NCBI RefSeq assembly: GCF_902459645.1
Contig: NZ_CABPSK010000003.1
Location: forward strand, 310,001-374,000
Direction of reading: 5' to 3'
Source of the DNA: Pandoraea pneumonica
Lineage (GTDB): Bacteria > Pseudomonadota > Gammaproteobacteria > Burkholderiales > Burkholderiaceae
Length of the DNA stretch: 64,000 bases
Shown: positions 35,637 to 44,172 of the stretch, in pieces
Layout: each line of letters opens with the position of its first letter
Numbering within the stretch: position 1 is the first letter of the stretch
Notes under the pieces: generated by a model
Seen by the model: the letters and a program-made list of their open reading frames with translations, nothing else
The model's database searches: none
What the model was told of the DNA's origin: nothing
Position numbers and translations under genes: made by a program

Positions 35637-36431
35637 ATGAAACTCAAGACGCTCTTCACCCAAGCCTGCGCGGCCGTTGTGCTCGGCGCGATGGCGCACG
35701 CTGCGCTCGCCGATCAACTCGACGACATCAAGAAGGCGGGCAAGATTCGCGTCGCGATTGCCATGGGCACGCCGCTGTTCTCGTTTGCCGATGCCAATCT
35801 GCAACCTGCGGGCTCGGATGTCGATACGGCGAAGTTGCTCGCGCAAGACCTCGGCGTGAAGCTCGACATCGTGTCGGTGACGAACGCTGCGCGCGTACCG
35901 ACGCTGCAAGCGAACCGCGCCGACGTGGTGGTGGCCGACTTGTCGATCACGCCGGAGCGTGCGCAGGTCATCGACTTCTCGGTGCCGTATGCGGTGATCT
36001 CGATCATCGTCGGCGCGCCCAAGAGCATGAACATCAAGACCTATGACGATCTGAACGGCAAGCGCGTCGGCCTCACGCGCGCGACCGTCAACGACACGCT
36101 GACCACGCAGAACGCCAAGGGCGCGCAGATTGTTCGTTATGAAGATGACGCGACGCTCATCACGTCGATGGTGACGGGGCAAGTGGACATCTTCTCGAGC
36201 ACGCCGTCGAACCTCGGCGAGATGGCCAAGCGTGCGCCGGAAAAGAATCTTGAATTGAAGTTCACGCAGAAAGACTTCGATCTGGGCATCGCGCTCAACA
36301 AAAACCAGCCGCGCCTGAAGGAGTGGATCAACGAGTGGGTGAAGACCAACCTCAAGAACGGCAAGCTCAACGCGATCTACAAGAAGTATCACGGCCGTGA
36401 TCTGCCGGACAGTGTGACGAAGGCTTCGTAA
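35637..36431 (+). CDS. Periplasmic amino-acid-binding protein of the ABC transporter
   Basis: This is a 264-residue family 3 solute-binding protein. The signal peptide ends near residue 25 (MAHAALA), then DQLDDIKKAGKIRVAIAMGTPLF opens the mature domain. DLSITPERAQVIDFSVPY is the family signature. AAGGAGA precedes the ATG. In many relatives the binding-protein gene comes first; here it is last and is followed by a strong terminator. Confidence 0.93.
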   Translation: MKLKTLFTQACAAVVLGAMAHAALADQLDDIKKAGKIRVAIAMGTPLFSFADANLQPAGSDVDTAKLLAQDLGVKLDIVSVTNAARVPTLQANRADVVVADLSITPERAQVIDFSVPYAVISIIVGAPKSMNIKTYDDLNGKRVGLTRATVNDTLTTQNAKGAQIVRYEDDATLITSMVTGQVDIFSSTPSNLGEMAKRAPEKNLELKFTQKDFDLGIALNKNQPRLKEWINEWVKTNLKNGKLNAIYKKYHGRDLPDSVTKAS

Positions 36432-36444
36432 GCGTCTGTTTCGC

Positions 36445-36496
36445 ACGGGTGATGGCGATGAAGCACGCATGTGCCGAATCGCCCTCACCCGTTTTC
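36445..36496 (+). terminator. Terminator of the amino-acid ABC operon
   Basis: The arms ACGGGTGA / TCACCCGT and GGCGAT / ATCGCC (one T-C mismatch between them) form a 14-pair stem with a 17-nt loop, followed by TTTTCTGTTT. Confidence 0.85.
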
Positions 36497-36500
36497 TGTT

Positions 36501-37013
36501 TCACGACGCCAGCGGCACCGCCTTATTCCCGGCCAGCCGAATCGCCCGCCGTACCGCCAGCCCTCGGCCGAGAAATACGCCGGTGAAGGCGCCGTAGGCC
36601 AAGCTGATCCACGCGACGAAGCCGCCTTGCTCGCGCAGCGCTGGATGCATCGCTAATTGCACGGCGACAGCGAATTTCAACGCGAAGATCGCGAGCATCC
36701 AGACGAGTGGCATCCAACTCCCTGCGACGATGACTCTGCGCGTCGCTGGCACCCAGCGCACGTCGCCCCAGATACCAAGCGCGGCACGCAGCGCCACGAC
36801 GATCACCACGGCACTCGTCCATGCGACGAGCGACGGTGCACTCGCCCCAAACGAATTCGCCACGCCGTATGCGGAAAACACCGTCATGGCCACCGGCATC
36901 GCCAGCGCCGCCCACAAGGGCTTTTGCTGTGTACGCGTGGCCGACAAGCCCAGCGCCACCAACCCCACGAATAGAAACCCGACCCACAGCGGGATATGAG
37001 ACAGAAAGGTCAT
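36501..37013 (-). CDS. Conserved membrane protein of unknown function
   Basis: This 170-residue protein has about five hydrophobic helices (PLWVGFLFVGLVALGL at the start, then ALAMPVAMTVFSAYGVA and VAWTSAVVIVVALRAALG). No enzyme motif or transporter signature is visible. I recall similar Burkholderiales proteins annotated only as membrane proteins. It is a lone gene, converging with the ABC operon and divergent from a cytochrome gene. Confidence 0.75.
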   Translation of the reverse strand: MTFLSHIPLWVGFLFVGLVALGLSATRTQQKPLWAALAMPVAMTVFSAYGVANSFGASAPSLVAWTSAVVIVVALRAALGIWGDVRWVPATRRVIVAGSWMPLVWMLAIFALKFAVAVQLAMHPALREQGGFVAWISLAYGAFTGVFLGRGLAVRRAIRLAGNKAVPLAS

Positions 37014-37349
37014 TGCAACGCTCCGAAGAATGGCCGCAGTCGTGCGGCGATGACCGAAGCATCGGAGATTGCATGAGATGACTCGACGAGGATGCGACGA
37101 ACGGCAGGCGGCATGGCGCGAGTTGCCGATGCGATACGCGAGCCGAGCGCACTGTCACGCGCCGACGCTGCAACGCACCGCCGTGCCACCGTTCCATTGC
37201 ACCACCGCATCACCGCATCGCCGCACCATCGCGCCACCGCGACACGATGTCGCAACGTGTCGCCGCGCGGGAGAAACACTGGCCCGAGAATTTAGAACGC
37301 GGTAACGTAGCGCCTTGCTCACAAAACGCTTCGCGCAGCATTTCCGCCG
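37014..37349. other. Gap with CACCGC-rich repeats and an inverted repeat
   Basis: No gene is supported. Around 37170-37243 the sequence is a degenerate run of ACCGC/CATCGC units. At 37239-37263 a perfect 8-bp inverted repeat (GCGACACG, 9 bases, CGTGTCGC) lies about 87 bases upstream of the cytochrome start and may be an operator. Confidence 0.45.
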
Positions 37350-37817
37350 ATGAACCGTTCGTCCTTAGCTTCCCCGCTCGCCACCGCGCTCCACCACGAG
37401 CCATCACGCCAGATCGCAGCTTCCGTCGCGCCCTTGAACGCTCGGCAAATCGCGTCGCTCGGCGCAATGCTCATGGCGCTTGCATTCGCGTCGCCAGTCT
37501 TCGCGGAGGGGAATATTGCAGAAGGGAAAACGCTCTTCACGGCGCGCTGTTCGTCCTGCCATTCGGTCGGGCCGATGGCGGGCTCCGGGTTCGGGCCGCA
37601 ACTCAATGCGATCGCGGGCCGCCGGGCGGGCAGTCTGAAAGATTTCGACTATTCGACCGCGATGAAGCAGTCGGGCATCGTCTGGGACGACAAGTCGCTC
37701 GCCGCCTTCATCGAGAACCCGGGCAAGACCGTGCCCGGGACCAAGATGCGCTTCTGGGGCATCAGCAACCCGCGCAAGATTGCCGATTTGCTGGCGTATC
37801 TGGATTCGCTCAAGTAA
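37350..37817 (+). CDS. Class I c-type cytochrome
   Basis: This 155-residue product carries the haem-attachment motif CSSCH at residues 67-71 and a downstream Met (PGTKMRFWG) as likely sixth ligand. A hydrophobic stretch (residues ~36-52, ending SPVFA) is the signal peptide. The first 35 residues make an unusually long N-region, so translation may start later, for example at Met40 or Met42. It is probably a small periplasmic electron carrier of the c2/c550 sort. Confidence 0.86.
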   Translation: MNRSSLASPLATALHHEPSRQIAASVAPLNARQIASLGAMLMALAFASPVFAEGNIAEGKTLFTARCSSCHSVGPMAGSGFGPQLNAIAGRRAGSLKDFDYSTAMKQSGIVWDDKSLAAFIENPGKTVPGTKMRFWGISNPRKIADLLAYLDSLK

Positions 37818-37830
37818 GCCCAATCACCGC

Positions 37831-38403
37831 TCAGTCGTCGGCTCGCTGCTTCAGCGCGGCGAGCACGTCAGCCGTGGTCGTCGTCTCACCAAGCCTCGGG
37901 AAGATCTTCTCGACGCTGTGCGCATGCGACGCGGCATTCAGGTCAGTCATCGCATCGACCACGAGCGCCACGTTGTAGCCAAACTCGTGGGCATTGCGTG
38001 CGGTCGATTCCACACCAATGCTGGTGGAAATACCCGCCAGCACCACCTGCGTCACACCACGCCGACGCAAGAACTGATCAAGCGACGTGCCGTAAAACGC
38101 GCCCCATTGCAGCTTCGTGACTTTGTGATCGCTGGGCTGCACGTCGAGCTCAGGGATCAGATCAGCCCAATCGGGGGCAGGCGTGCCGTGCACAGGCGCG
38201 TCGGTTCGGCCCGCCGGGCGGCCAGCGACGTTGACCAGCACCACGGGCAAACCCCGCGCGCGAAACATTTGCGTCAATGCGGCGCAGTGCTTTTTGATGT
38301 CTTCGACCGGATGCGCGGTCGGCAAGCTCACAATGCCCTTCTGCATGTCGATGACGACAAGCGCAGGCAGACCGGGATGGGAATCGAGTTGGGAGAGTGG
38401 CAT
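37831..38403 (-). CDS. Isochorismatase-like hydrolase with Gly at the usual Cys position
   Basis: This 190-residue protein has the cysteine-hydrolase fold. The Asp is present (VVIDMQKG, Asp19), with Lys94/Lys97 as lysine candidates. In the segment LAGISTSIGVESTARNA, Gly130 occupies the place where nicotinamidase-like members have the nucleophilic Cys. True isochorismatases also lack that Cys, so the reaction may not be an amide hydrolysis. It is eight bases downstream of a MarR regulator and probably controlled by it. Confidence 0.82.
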   Translation of the reverse strand: MPLSQLDSHPGLPALVVIDMQKGIVSLPTAHPVEDIKKHCAALTQMFRARGLPVVLVNVAGRPAGRTDAPVHGTPAPDWADLIPELDVQPSDHKVTKLQWGAFYGTSLDQFLRRRGVTQVVLAGISTSIGVESTARNAHEFGYNVALVVDAMTDLNAASHAHSVEKIFPRLGETTTTADVLAALKQRADD

Positions 38404-38411
38404 CGGAAGCC

Positions 38412-38843
38412 TCAGGAGTTGCCGAGTCGGCGAATCAGTTCTACCGCCGAGACGAGCGTCTTGCGCTCGGCGGGCGTGAAATTGGCGACGGCGCTCATCA
38501 GCCAGTCGTGCTTGGCTAAGCGCACTTTGCGCCGCGTCTCACGGCCATCGTCGGTGAGCGCAACCAGCATTTGCCGACCGTCGTCGGGATGAGCGTATCG
38601 CTCGATGAGCCCTTCCGCCTCCATCACCGCCAGCGTGACGCCCATCGATTGCGGCTTGACCGCTTCCGCGCGGGCGAGATCCGCCGTCGTCGTGGGGCCG
38701 CCCTCTTCAAGGCGCGCCATGATGGCCACTTGCGACCACGTCAACTCGCGGGTGTTGGAAACCGCCCGCAGGCGGCGCAGCAATTGGCCCATCACCGGCA
38801 ACAGGTCGGCGATGGCGCTTTCAGATTCGTTGGGAACAGTCAT
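38412..38843 (-). CDS. MarR-family transcription regulator
   Basis: This 143-residue winged-helix regulator has LTWSQVAIMARLEEGGPTTTADLARAEAVKPQSMGVTLAVME as recognition region and HPDDGRQMLVALTDDGRE as the wing. It is the first gene of a two-gene unit with the isochorismatase-like hydrolase. A large palindrome lies 17-48 bases upstream of its ATG, and autorepression is likely. MarR ligands are often phenolic; none can be named here. Confidence 0.92.
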   Translation of the reverse strand: MTVPNESESAIADLLPVMGQLLRRLRAVSNTRELTWSQVAIMARLEEGGPTTTADLARAEAVKPQSMGVTLAVMEAEGLIERYAHPDDGRQMLVALTDDGRETRRKVRLAKHDWLMSAVANFTPAERKTLVSAVELIRRLGNS

Positions 38844-38859
38844 GGGCGAAGCATAGAAC

Positions 38860-38891
38860 TTGGAATATTAACTTGCAAGTTAACATTCCAA
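38860..38891 (-). promoter_or_regulatory. MarR operator palindrome overlapping the marR-type promoter
   Basis: A 32-bp palindrome has only one mismatched pair: TTGGAAT, A, TTAACTTG, then CAAGTTAA, C, ATTCCAA. Its centre supplies a -35 (TTGCAA, 38873-38878). After a 17-base spacer follows a -10 (TATGCT on the minus strand, 38850-38855). A bound dimer would block RNA polymerase. Confidence 0.75.
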
Positions 38892-39134
38892 TTTCATCGT
38901 GCCGTTGAAATGCTGCGTCGTATCGGGGACCGAAATCCGAACCCCTATTGTCTTTGCAATAATTCCTGCGTAGATTTGGAACGCCACAAGCAGTTGCCGA
39001 CCACGGTCGGCGTCGCCCACAAGCGATATTCAACGCACTACGAAGCGGCCGTCCGAGACGGCCGTCTTTTCGCTAGGCAGCAGCGCTATCCACACCACAG
39101 GCAATTCGGCTTACTCAACCCTCGGGGGTTAGAA

Positions 39135-40046
39135 ATGCGGAAGCTTCTCTCGTTTCTGTTGCTGCTTGTCTCTGTTCACGCCCTTCCTGCGGCGGCAGAC
39201 GTATTTACATTTCCCACCAGTTTCAAGCATCAAACGATCGCTACCAACGGCGCGAAAATTTACGTGCGCGTCGGCGGTCACGGGCCAGCCGTCGTATTGC
39301 TGCATGGCTATGGCGAGACCGGTGACATGTGGGCACCCATCGCCGCAAAGCTCGCGGCCAACCATACGGTGGTCGTCCCCGACCTTCGCGGCATGGGGCT
39401 CTCCGACCATCCAGCCACTGGCTACGATAAGAAGAACGAAGCACGCGATATTGCCGGGGTTCTGGATGCGCTCCAGATTGGCAAGGTCGATGTGGTTGCC
39501 CATGACATCGGCAACATGGTCGCCTACGCTTTCGCAGCCGAGCAGCCTGAGCGCGTGACGAAACTCGTGCTCATGGATGCCCCGATTCCGGGTGTTGGCC
39601 CGTGGGAAGAGATTCTGAAGAGCCCGCTGCTCTGGCACTTCCGTTTCGGCGGGCCGGACATGGAGCGTCTGGTCAAGGGACGAGAGCGTATTTATCTCGA
39701 TCGATTCTGGAATGAGTTTTCCGCAGATCCCAAGAATTTCAACGAGGCATCGCGTCGGCATTACGCAAAGCTCTATGCCCTGCCCGGTGCGATGCACTCC
39801 GGCTTCGAGCAGTTCCACGCTTTCGATCAGGACGCGATCGACAACAAGGCGTTTCTAGCCAAAGGGCCTTTGCCAATGCCGGTACTGGCGATCGGGGGAG
39901 AGAAATCCTTCGGAACGATGATGGCGACGGTCGCCAGTGCGGCGGCCAGCAACGTTCAAGGTGTCGTGATTCCAAACGCGGGCCACTGGCTGATGGAAGA
40001 ACAGCCGCAGGCAACCATGAGCGCGATCACCGCATTCCTTCAGTGA
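39135..40046 (+). CDS. Exported alpha/beta hydrolase (epoxide hydrolase/dehalogenase-like)
   Basis: This 303-residue protein has an N-terminal signal peptide (RKLLSFLLLLVSVHALPAAA). The fold has the oxyanion HGYG (residues 57-60) and the nucleophile elbow VAHDIGNMVA with Asp124, as in epoxide hydrolases and haloalkane or haloacetate dehalogenases. A C-terminal NAGHWLMEE supplies the catalytic His. Because the nucleophile is Asp, not Ser, it is not a simple esterase. Periplasmic location is inferred. It is divergent from the MarR unit, so the palindrome region may also influence it. Confidence 0.85.
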   Translation: MRKLLSFLLLLVSVHALPAAADVFTFPTSFKHQTIATNGAKIYVRVGGHGPAVVLLHGYGETGDMWAPIAAKLAANHTVVVPDLRGMGLSDHPATGYDKKNEARDIAGVLDALQIGKVDVVAHDIGNMVAYAFAAEQPERVTKLVLMDAPIPGVGPWEEILKSPLLWHFRFGGPDMERLVKGRERIYLDRFWNEFSADPKNFNEASRRHYAKLYALPGAMHSGFEQFHAFDQDAIDNKAFLAKGPLPMPVLAIGGEKSFGTMMATVASAAASNVQGVVIPNAGHWLMEEQPQATMSAITAFLQ

Positions 40047-40140
40047 TGGTCATGCCCGCATGGATCGCCCCGTCGGCACGAAATCGATTCGCTCGATGTC
40101 GCGTCAGGGGCCTGACTTGATTAGCGTCTGCGGTGAGCGC

Positions 40141-40165
40141 TGGCTCGGGAAGTACAACCGAGCCA
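40141..40165. other. Perfect hairpin 10 bases after tRNA-Leu
   Basis: TGGCTCGG and CCGAGCCA form an 8-bp stem with a 9-nt loop. It lies directly 3' of the tRNA on its strand and about 95 bases after the hydrolase gene on the other. No T-run follows on either strand, so termination is uncertain. Confidence 0.5.
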
Positions 40166-40175
40166 AATGTGCAGA

Positions 40176-40260
40176 TGGTACCGGGGACCGGACTTGAACC
40201 GGCAAGCCCGAAGGCGGCGGATTTTAAGTCCGCTATGTTTACCAATTTCATCACCCCGGC
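40176..40260 (-). tRNA. tRNA-Leu (anticodon TAA)
   Basis: The 85-nt minus-strand sequence folds as a class II tRNA with a variable arm. The acceptor arms are GCCGGGG / CCCCGGT and the encoded CCA is at 40176-40178. The anticodon stem GCGGA / TCCGC closes the loop CTTAAAA, giving anticodon TAA (40224-40226). The T-loop is GGTTCAAGTCC. It reads UUA codons, which are rare in this GC-rich DNA. Confidence 0.95.
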
Positions 40261-40352
40261 AGGGTCGCGCATTCTAACATCCCCACCGCGTTACGTCAGT
40301 TGAGTATCATGGCGGCATGCGCGCGGTGCGCGCTCCACCGGAGATCGATCCC

Positions 40353-40556
40353 ATGCTGGAGAATCTCGACCGCATCGCCATGTCGCTCGACGCCATCGAA
40401 ACCGCCGCGCGCGACGTCGCCCTGCACTCCCCCCAGAACGCGCAGGCGCTCTACACCGCGCTCATGGAAATTCGTAACGCCATCGCACTCGTCGCCCAAG
40501 AAGTCGTGCGGCTGGAACACGAAATCCATGGCCCCACCGGCAACGGGCCGACATAA
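40353..40556 (+). CDS. Small hypothetical protein
   Basis: This 67-residue protein begins MLENLDRIAMSLDAIETAARD at ATG 40353 behind a GGAG site; an ATG 12 codons upstream is possible. The sequence is acidic, predicted to be largely helical with an amphipathic heptad-like pattern, and has no signal peptide or Cys. I do not recognise a family. Codon use matches neighbouring genes (high G+C third positions), which supports it as real. Confidence 0.55.
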   Translation: MLENLDRIAMSLDAIETAARDVALHSPQNAQALYTALMEIRNAIALVAQEVVRLEHEIHGPTGNGPT

Positions 40557-40645
40557 GCGCGCGAGCATCTCACGAATGACCTCCCGCTAGCACAGCGGCG
40601 CCCCCGCTTTGGGTGCGCTCCCACACTTTCTGTCTCTTCGTCGTC

Positions 40646-41236
40646 ATGGCCGTCGATTCCGATAGCACCCCGCCGCGCCCGTCCTGCTGGCAACTCGCCC
40701 TCGCTTTCGGCACCGTCGGGGCCACCGGCTTCGGCGGCGTGCTGCCGTGGGCACGCCGCATGGTCGTCGATCAAAAGCAATGGCTAACCGACCGCGAATT
40801 CGCCGAACTGCTGCCGCTCGCACAACTGCTGCCCGGCCCTAACGTCGCCAACATCGCCACCGTGCTCGGCCGCCGGTTTCGAGGCCCACGCGGGGCGGCC
40901 GCAGCAGTCGCCGGACTCTACTTCTGCCCAACCATCGTCATCATCCTCATCGGCTTCGCGTATGCGCAGTGGGGACAAACGCAGGTGGTGCAGCACCTGC
41001 TCTCGGGCCTGATGCCCGCCGCCACCGGACTCGTCATCGCCACCGCCCTGCGCCTGCTCGCCGGTTTGGAGCGGCACTGGAGCACGCTGACGTTTGCCGC
41101 CGCCACGTTCATCGGCAGCTTCGTCTTCGGCCTGCCCTTGCTGCTCGTGCTCGGCGTACTCGGGCCGTGCGCCATTCTCATGGCGTATCACCTGCGACGA
41201 CAGCGCGACCGACAAACACCGCCCGATGCCGTCTGA
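40646..41236 (+). CDS. Chromate transporter, N-terminal-type half (ChrA)
   Basis: This 196-residue membrane protein corresponds to one half of the CHR family. SCWQLALAFGTVGATGFGGVLPWARR and LPLAQLLPGPNVANIATVLGRRFRG are the first CHR motifs. About six hydrophobic helices follow. Short CHR proteins are often encoded as adjacent pairs that act together. The second half starts one base after this stop codon. Confidence 0.88.
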   Translation: MAVDSDSTPPRPSCWQLALAFGTVGATGFGGVLPWARRMVVDQKQWLTDREFAELLPLAQLLPGPNVANIATVLGRRFRGPRGAAAAVAGLYFCPTIVIILIGFAYAQWGQTQVVQHLLSGLMPAATGLVIATALRLLAGLERHWSTLTFAAATFIGSFVFGLPLLLVLGVLGPCAILMAYHLRRQRDRQTPPDAV

Positions 41237-41237
41237 T

Positions 41238-41762
41238 ATGCACACGCTCATCGATCTCTTTCTCCACGGCTCGCTCTGGTCGCTGCTGGCCGTGGGCGGC
41301 ACCAACGTCACGCTCGCAGATATTCATCGCTACGCGGTGGAAACGCGCCACTGGATCACCGACGCGCAATTCGTCACCTTCTTCTCGCTGGCGCAAGCGG
41401 CGCCCGGCCCGAACGGTATGGCCGTCACGCTCATCGGCTTGCAAGCCGCAGGGCTGCCCGGCGCGCTCACGGCCACGCTCGCCAAATGTGCACCGAGTTC
41501 GTTACTCGCCTATTTGGTTGGCGGCTGGGTCGACCGGCACGAACGCTCACCGTGGGTGCGGGCGGTGCGCGCCGGGCTCGCGCCGATTACCGTCGGGTTG
41601 CTGGCCGCCAGCAGCGCTATTTTGGCCCGCGAAATCGACATCAATCTGGCGCGCGCACTCGTCACCCTCGTGGCCATCTTCATCACGCTGCGCACGCGCT
41701 GGAATCCGCTCTGGCTCATCGCGGGCGGCAGTCTGCTTGGGTTGACCGGATGGTTGATGTAG
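41238..41762 (+). CDS. Chromate transporter, C-terminal-type half (ChrA)
   Basis: This 174-residue second CHR-domain protein has LWSLLAVGGTNVTLADIHRYAVE and FFSLAQAAPGPNGMAVTLIGLQAAG, then about five helices. I chose ATG 41238, directly after the previous stop; ATG 41226, overlapping the first gene, is equally open. The two genes form a heteromeric short-chain chromate/anion transporter. Resistance is assumed from family knowledge only. Confidence 0.87.
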   Translation: MHTLIDLFLHGSLWSLLAVGGTNVTLADIHRYAVETRHWITDAQFVTFFSLAQAAPGPNGMAVTLIGLQAAGLPGALTATLAKCAPSSLLAYLVGGWVDRHERSPWVRAVRAGLAPITVGLLAASSAILAREIDINLARALVTLVAIFITLRTRWNPLWLIAGGSLLGLTGWLM

Positions 41763-41863
41763 TACCTCCCGGCCGGGGTTCAAACCGGCCACTCCCGGTG
41801 TCATACGAAGCGCTGGCAACAGGTCTACAATAGAGCGCACGTTTCACAACACGGTGTGTCCCC

Positions 41864-43189
41864 ATGACCGTCCCCTGTTGTACGTCGCAAGCCGAGGCGC
41901 CCTCCGGCACCTCCCCCGAAGCGAGCGTCCTGCGCACTATGCGTGACGGGCCGTCCGCCAATGGCACCATCGCCGATCGGTTCGATTCGGTGCGCGCCGC
42001 ATCGGTCGCGTTCGCGTCCGGGCTATCGGACGCCGACGCCACCGTGCAGTCGATGCCCGACGCCAGCCCCATCAAGTGGCATCTCGCACACACTACGTGG
42101 TTCTTCGAGACGTTTTTGCTCGGTGAATACGGCGCACTGGCTGGCAGACGCTATCGCCCCTACGATCCGCACTTCGCGTTTCTCTTCAACTCATATTACG
42201 AAGCCGCCGGTCCGCGTCATCCGCGCCCGCAACGCGGCTTGCTCACGCGCCCAACGCTCGACGAAATTCTGCGCTATCGCGCCCATGTCGACGCGGCGAT
42301 GCACGAGTTTCTACTGCACGCCGATCTGCCTCGCGATGTCTTCGATCTGATCACGCTCGGGCTTCATCACGAAGAGCAGCATCAGGAACTGATGCACACC
42401 GATTTGCTGCATCTGTTCGCGCAGAATCCGTTGCGGCCCGCGCATCGTGAAATCGTTCGCGAAGCGGATCGGGCACCGCATCCGAATATCCCCTTGCAAT
42501 GGATCGAGCTCGACGGCGGACAGCATCGCATCGGCCACGCGGGCGAGCCCTTCTCGTTCGATTGCGAGACACCCGCGCACGATGTGCTGCTACGCCCCTT
42601 TGCCATCGCGTCGCGCGTGGTGACCAATGGCGAGTGGCGCGACTTCATCGAAGACGGCGGCTATCGCATGGCGGGGCTCTGGCTCTCCGACGGCTGGGCG
42701 ACTGTGCAACGCGACGGCTGGGGGCATCCGCTTTACTGGGAATTACGCAACGGCGAATGGCATGCGATGACGCTCAACGGCATGCAACCCGTCGACGACA
42801 ACGCACCGGTGCGGCATGTGAGTTATTTCGAAGCCGATGCGTTTGCGCGCTGGGCTGACAAGCGATTGCCGACAGAACATGAGTGGGAGGTCGCGGCACA
42901 GACACAGGCGGCGCGACAGAACTCTCCGACGCAGCAGCACGATCAGCTTCACCAGCTCTACGGCCCGGTCTGGCAATGGACCGCGAGCCCGTACGTCGCT
43001 TATCCCGGATTCCGGACGGCAGCGGGGGCCGTCGGCGAATACAACGGCAAGTTCATGTGCGGACAATTCGTGCTGCGTGGCGGCTCGCTGGCAACACCGG
43101 CGGGACATTCGCGCGCGACGTACCGCAACTTCTTCTACCCGCATCAGCGCTGGCAATTCTGCGGCCTGAGGCTCGCGGAGGACCGCTGA
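41864..43189 (+). CDS. egtB: Ergothioneine sulfoxide synthase EgtB
   Basis: This 441-residue non-haem iron enzyme joins a thiol to hercynine. The N-terminal DinB-like domain has the iron ligands within WHLAHTTWFFETF (His73/His76) and HHEEQHQELMHTD (His169, His173). The C-terminal formylglycine-generating-enzyme-like domain contains RVVTNGEWRDFI and the final LRGGSLATPAGHSRATYRNFF. The stop codon overlaps the egtD start, so the pair is cotranscribed. There is no egtA or egtC nearby, which bears on whether gamma-Glu-Cys or Cys is the sulfur donor. Confidence 0.93.
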   Translation: MTVPCCTSQAEAPSGTSPEASVLRTMRDGPSANGTIADRFDSVRAASVAFASGLSDADATVQSMPDASPIKWHLAHTTWFFETFLLGEYGALAGRRYRPYDPHFAFLFNSYYEAAGPRHPRPQRGLLTRPTLDEILRYRAHVDAAMHEFLLHADLPRDVFDLITLGLHHEEQHQELMHTDLLHLFAQNPLRPAHREIVREADRAPHPNIPLQWIELDGGQHRIGHAGEPFSFDCETPAHDVLLRPFAIASRVVTNGEWRDFIEDGGYRMAGLWLSDGWATVQRDGWGHPLYWELRNGEWHAMTLNGMQPVDDNAPVRHVSYFEADAFARWADKRLPTEHEWEVAAQTQAARQNSPTQQHDQLHQLYGPVWQWTASPYVAYPGFRTAAGAVGEYNGKFMCGQFVLRGGSLATPAGHSRATYRNFFYPHQRWQFCGLRLAEDR

Positions 43190-44172
43190 TGTCGCATGCC
43201 ACCCAAGCCACGGCATTCGTTTGCCCGTCACTGCCCGAAAACGCGTTTGCCACCGACGTGCTCGCCGGTCTCGGCCACACGCCCAAGTCGCTACCGAGCG
43301 TCTGGCTCTATGACCGGCGCGGCAGCGAACTCTTCGAGGAAATCACCGGCCTCGACGAGTATTACCAGACACGCACCGAAACTGCCTTGCTCGGCGAATG
43401 CGCCGCCGCGATTGCCGATGTCATCGGCCCGGACGCCGTAGTCGTCGAATTCGGCAGTGGCTCCAGCCGCAAGACCCCATTGCTGCTCGACGCCCTCGTG
43501 ACGCCGCGCGCCTATGTACCGGTCGATATCGCCGACGATTTTCTCGACGACGCCGTGGCGGCACTCGCGCGCCGTTGCCCGGGCATTCCGATGCTGCCGG
43601 TGCGAGCCGACTTCACGCGGCCGTTTCACCTTCCGCCGCAATTGCAGAACACGCAGGGGCCGCGTCTGGGCTTCTTTCCCGGCTCGACCATCGGCAATTT
43701 CGCGCCCGGCCAGGCGGCCGCCTTTCTGGCGCACGTGGGCAAGATGCTCGGTGCGCGTCGGCGCATGGTCGTCGGCGTCGATGCCTGCAAAGACCCTGCC
43801 GTACTGCTGCCCGCCTACGACGATGCTCGTGGCGTAACGGCGCAGTTCGATCTAAATGTGTTGGTGCGCATCAATCGCGAACTCGACGGCAACTTGCCGC
43901 TCGACGCCTTCCGCCATGAAGCGCGATTCAACGCGGGCGCGAGCCGCATCGAGATGCATTTGGTGGCGCAGCGGCCTTGCCACGCGGATGTGCTCGGTCA
44001 GCGCTTCACATTTGCCGCGGGCGAATCGATTCACACCGAGAACTCTTATAAATACGGTCCCTCGGAATTTCGCGCGCTCGCCAACTCGGCTGGCTGGGAC
44101 GTGGAACGTGTATGGCACGACGCCCGTTCGCGCTTCGCGGTGTATCTCCTCGGGCCAGCGGCTAACGCCTGA
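43189..44172 (+). CDS. egtD: Histidine N-alpha-methyltransferase EgtD
   Basis: EgtD trimethylates histidine to hercynine with S-adenosylmethionine, the first step to ergothioneine. The 327-residue sequence has the family opening LPSVWLYDRRGSELFEEITGLDEYYQTRTE, the SAM-binding VVEFGSGSSRKTPLLLDAL and LGFFPGSTIGNF. The start ATG shares a base with the egtB stop (TGATG). Confidence 0.94.
   Translation: MSHATQATAFVCPSLPENAFATDVLAGLGHTPKSLPSVWLYDRRGSELFEEITGLDEYYQTRTETALLGECAAAIADVIGPDAVVVEFGSGSSRKTPLLLDALVTPRAYVPVDIADDFLDDAVAALARRCPGIPMLPVRADFTRPFHLPPQLQNTQGPRLGFFPGSTIGNFAPGQAAAFLAHVGKMLGARRRMVVGVDACKDPAVLLPAYDDARGVTAQFDLNVLVRINRELDGNLPLDAFRHEARFNAGASRIEMHLVAQRPCHADVLGQRFTFAAGESIHTENSYKYGPSEFRALANSAGWDVERVWHDARSRFAVYLLGPAANA

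Noticed and set aside
37170-37263. CACCGC-type repeat run considered as a CRISPR-like array
   Set aside because: Units are short and degenerate with no spacers and no cas genes. It is simple-sequence drift.
40176-40260. tRNA-Leu considered as an integration site for a mobile element
   Set aside because: No integrase gene and no repeated tRNA 3' end were found in the window, and neighbouring genes have ordinary composition.
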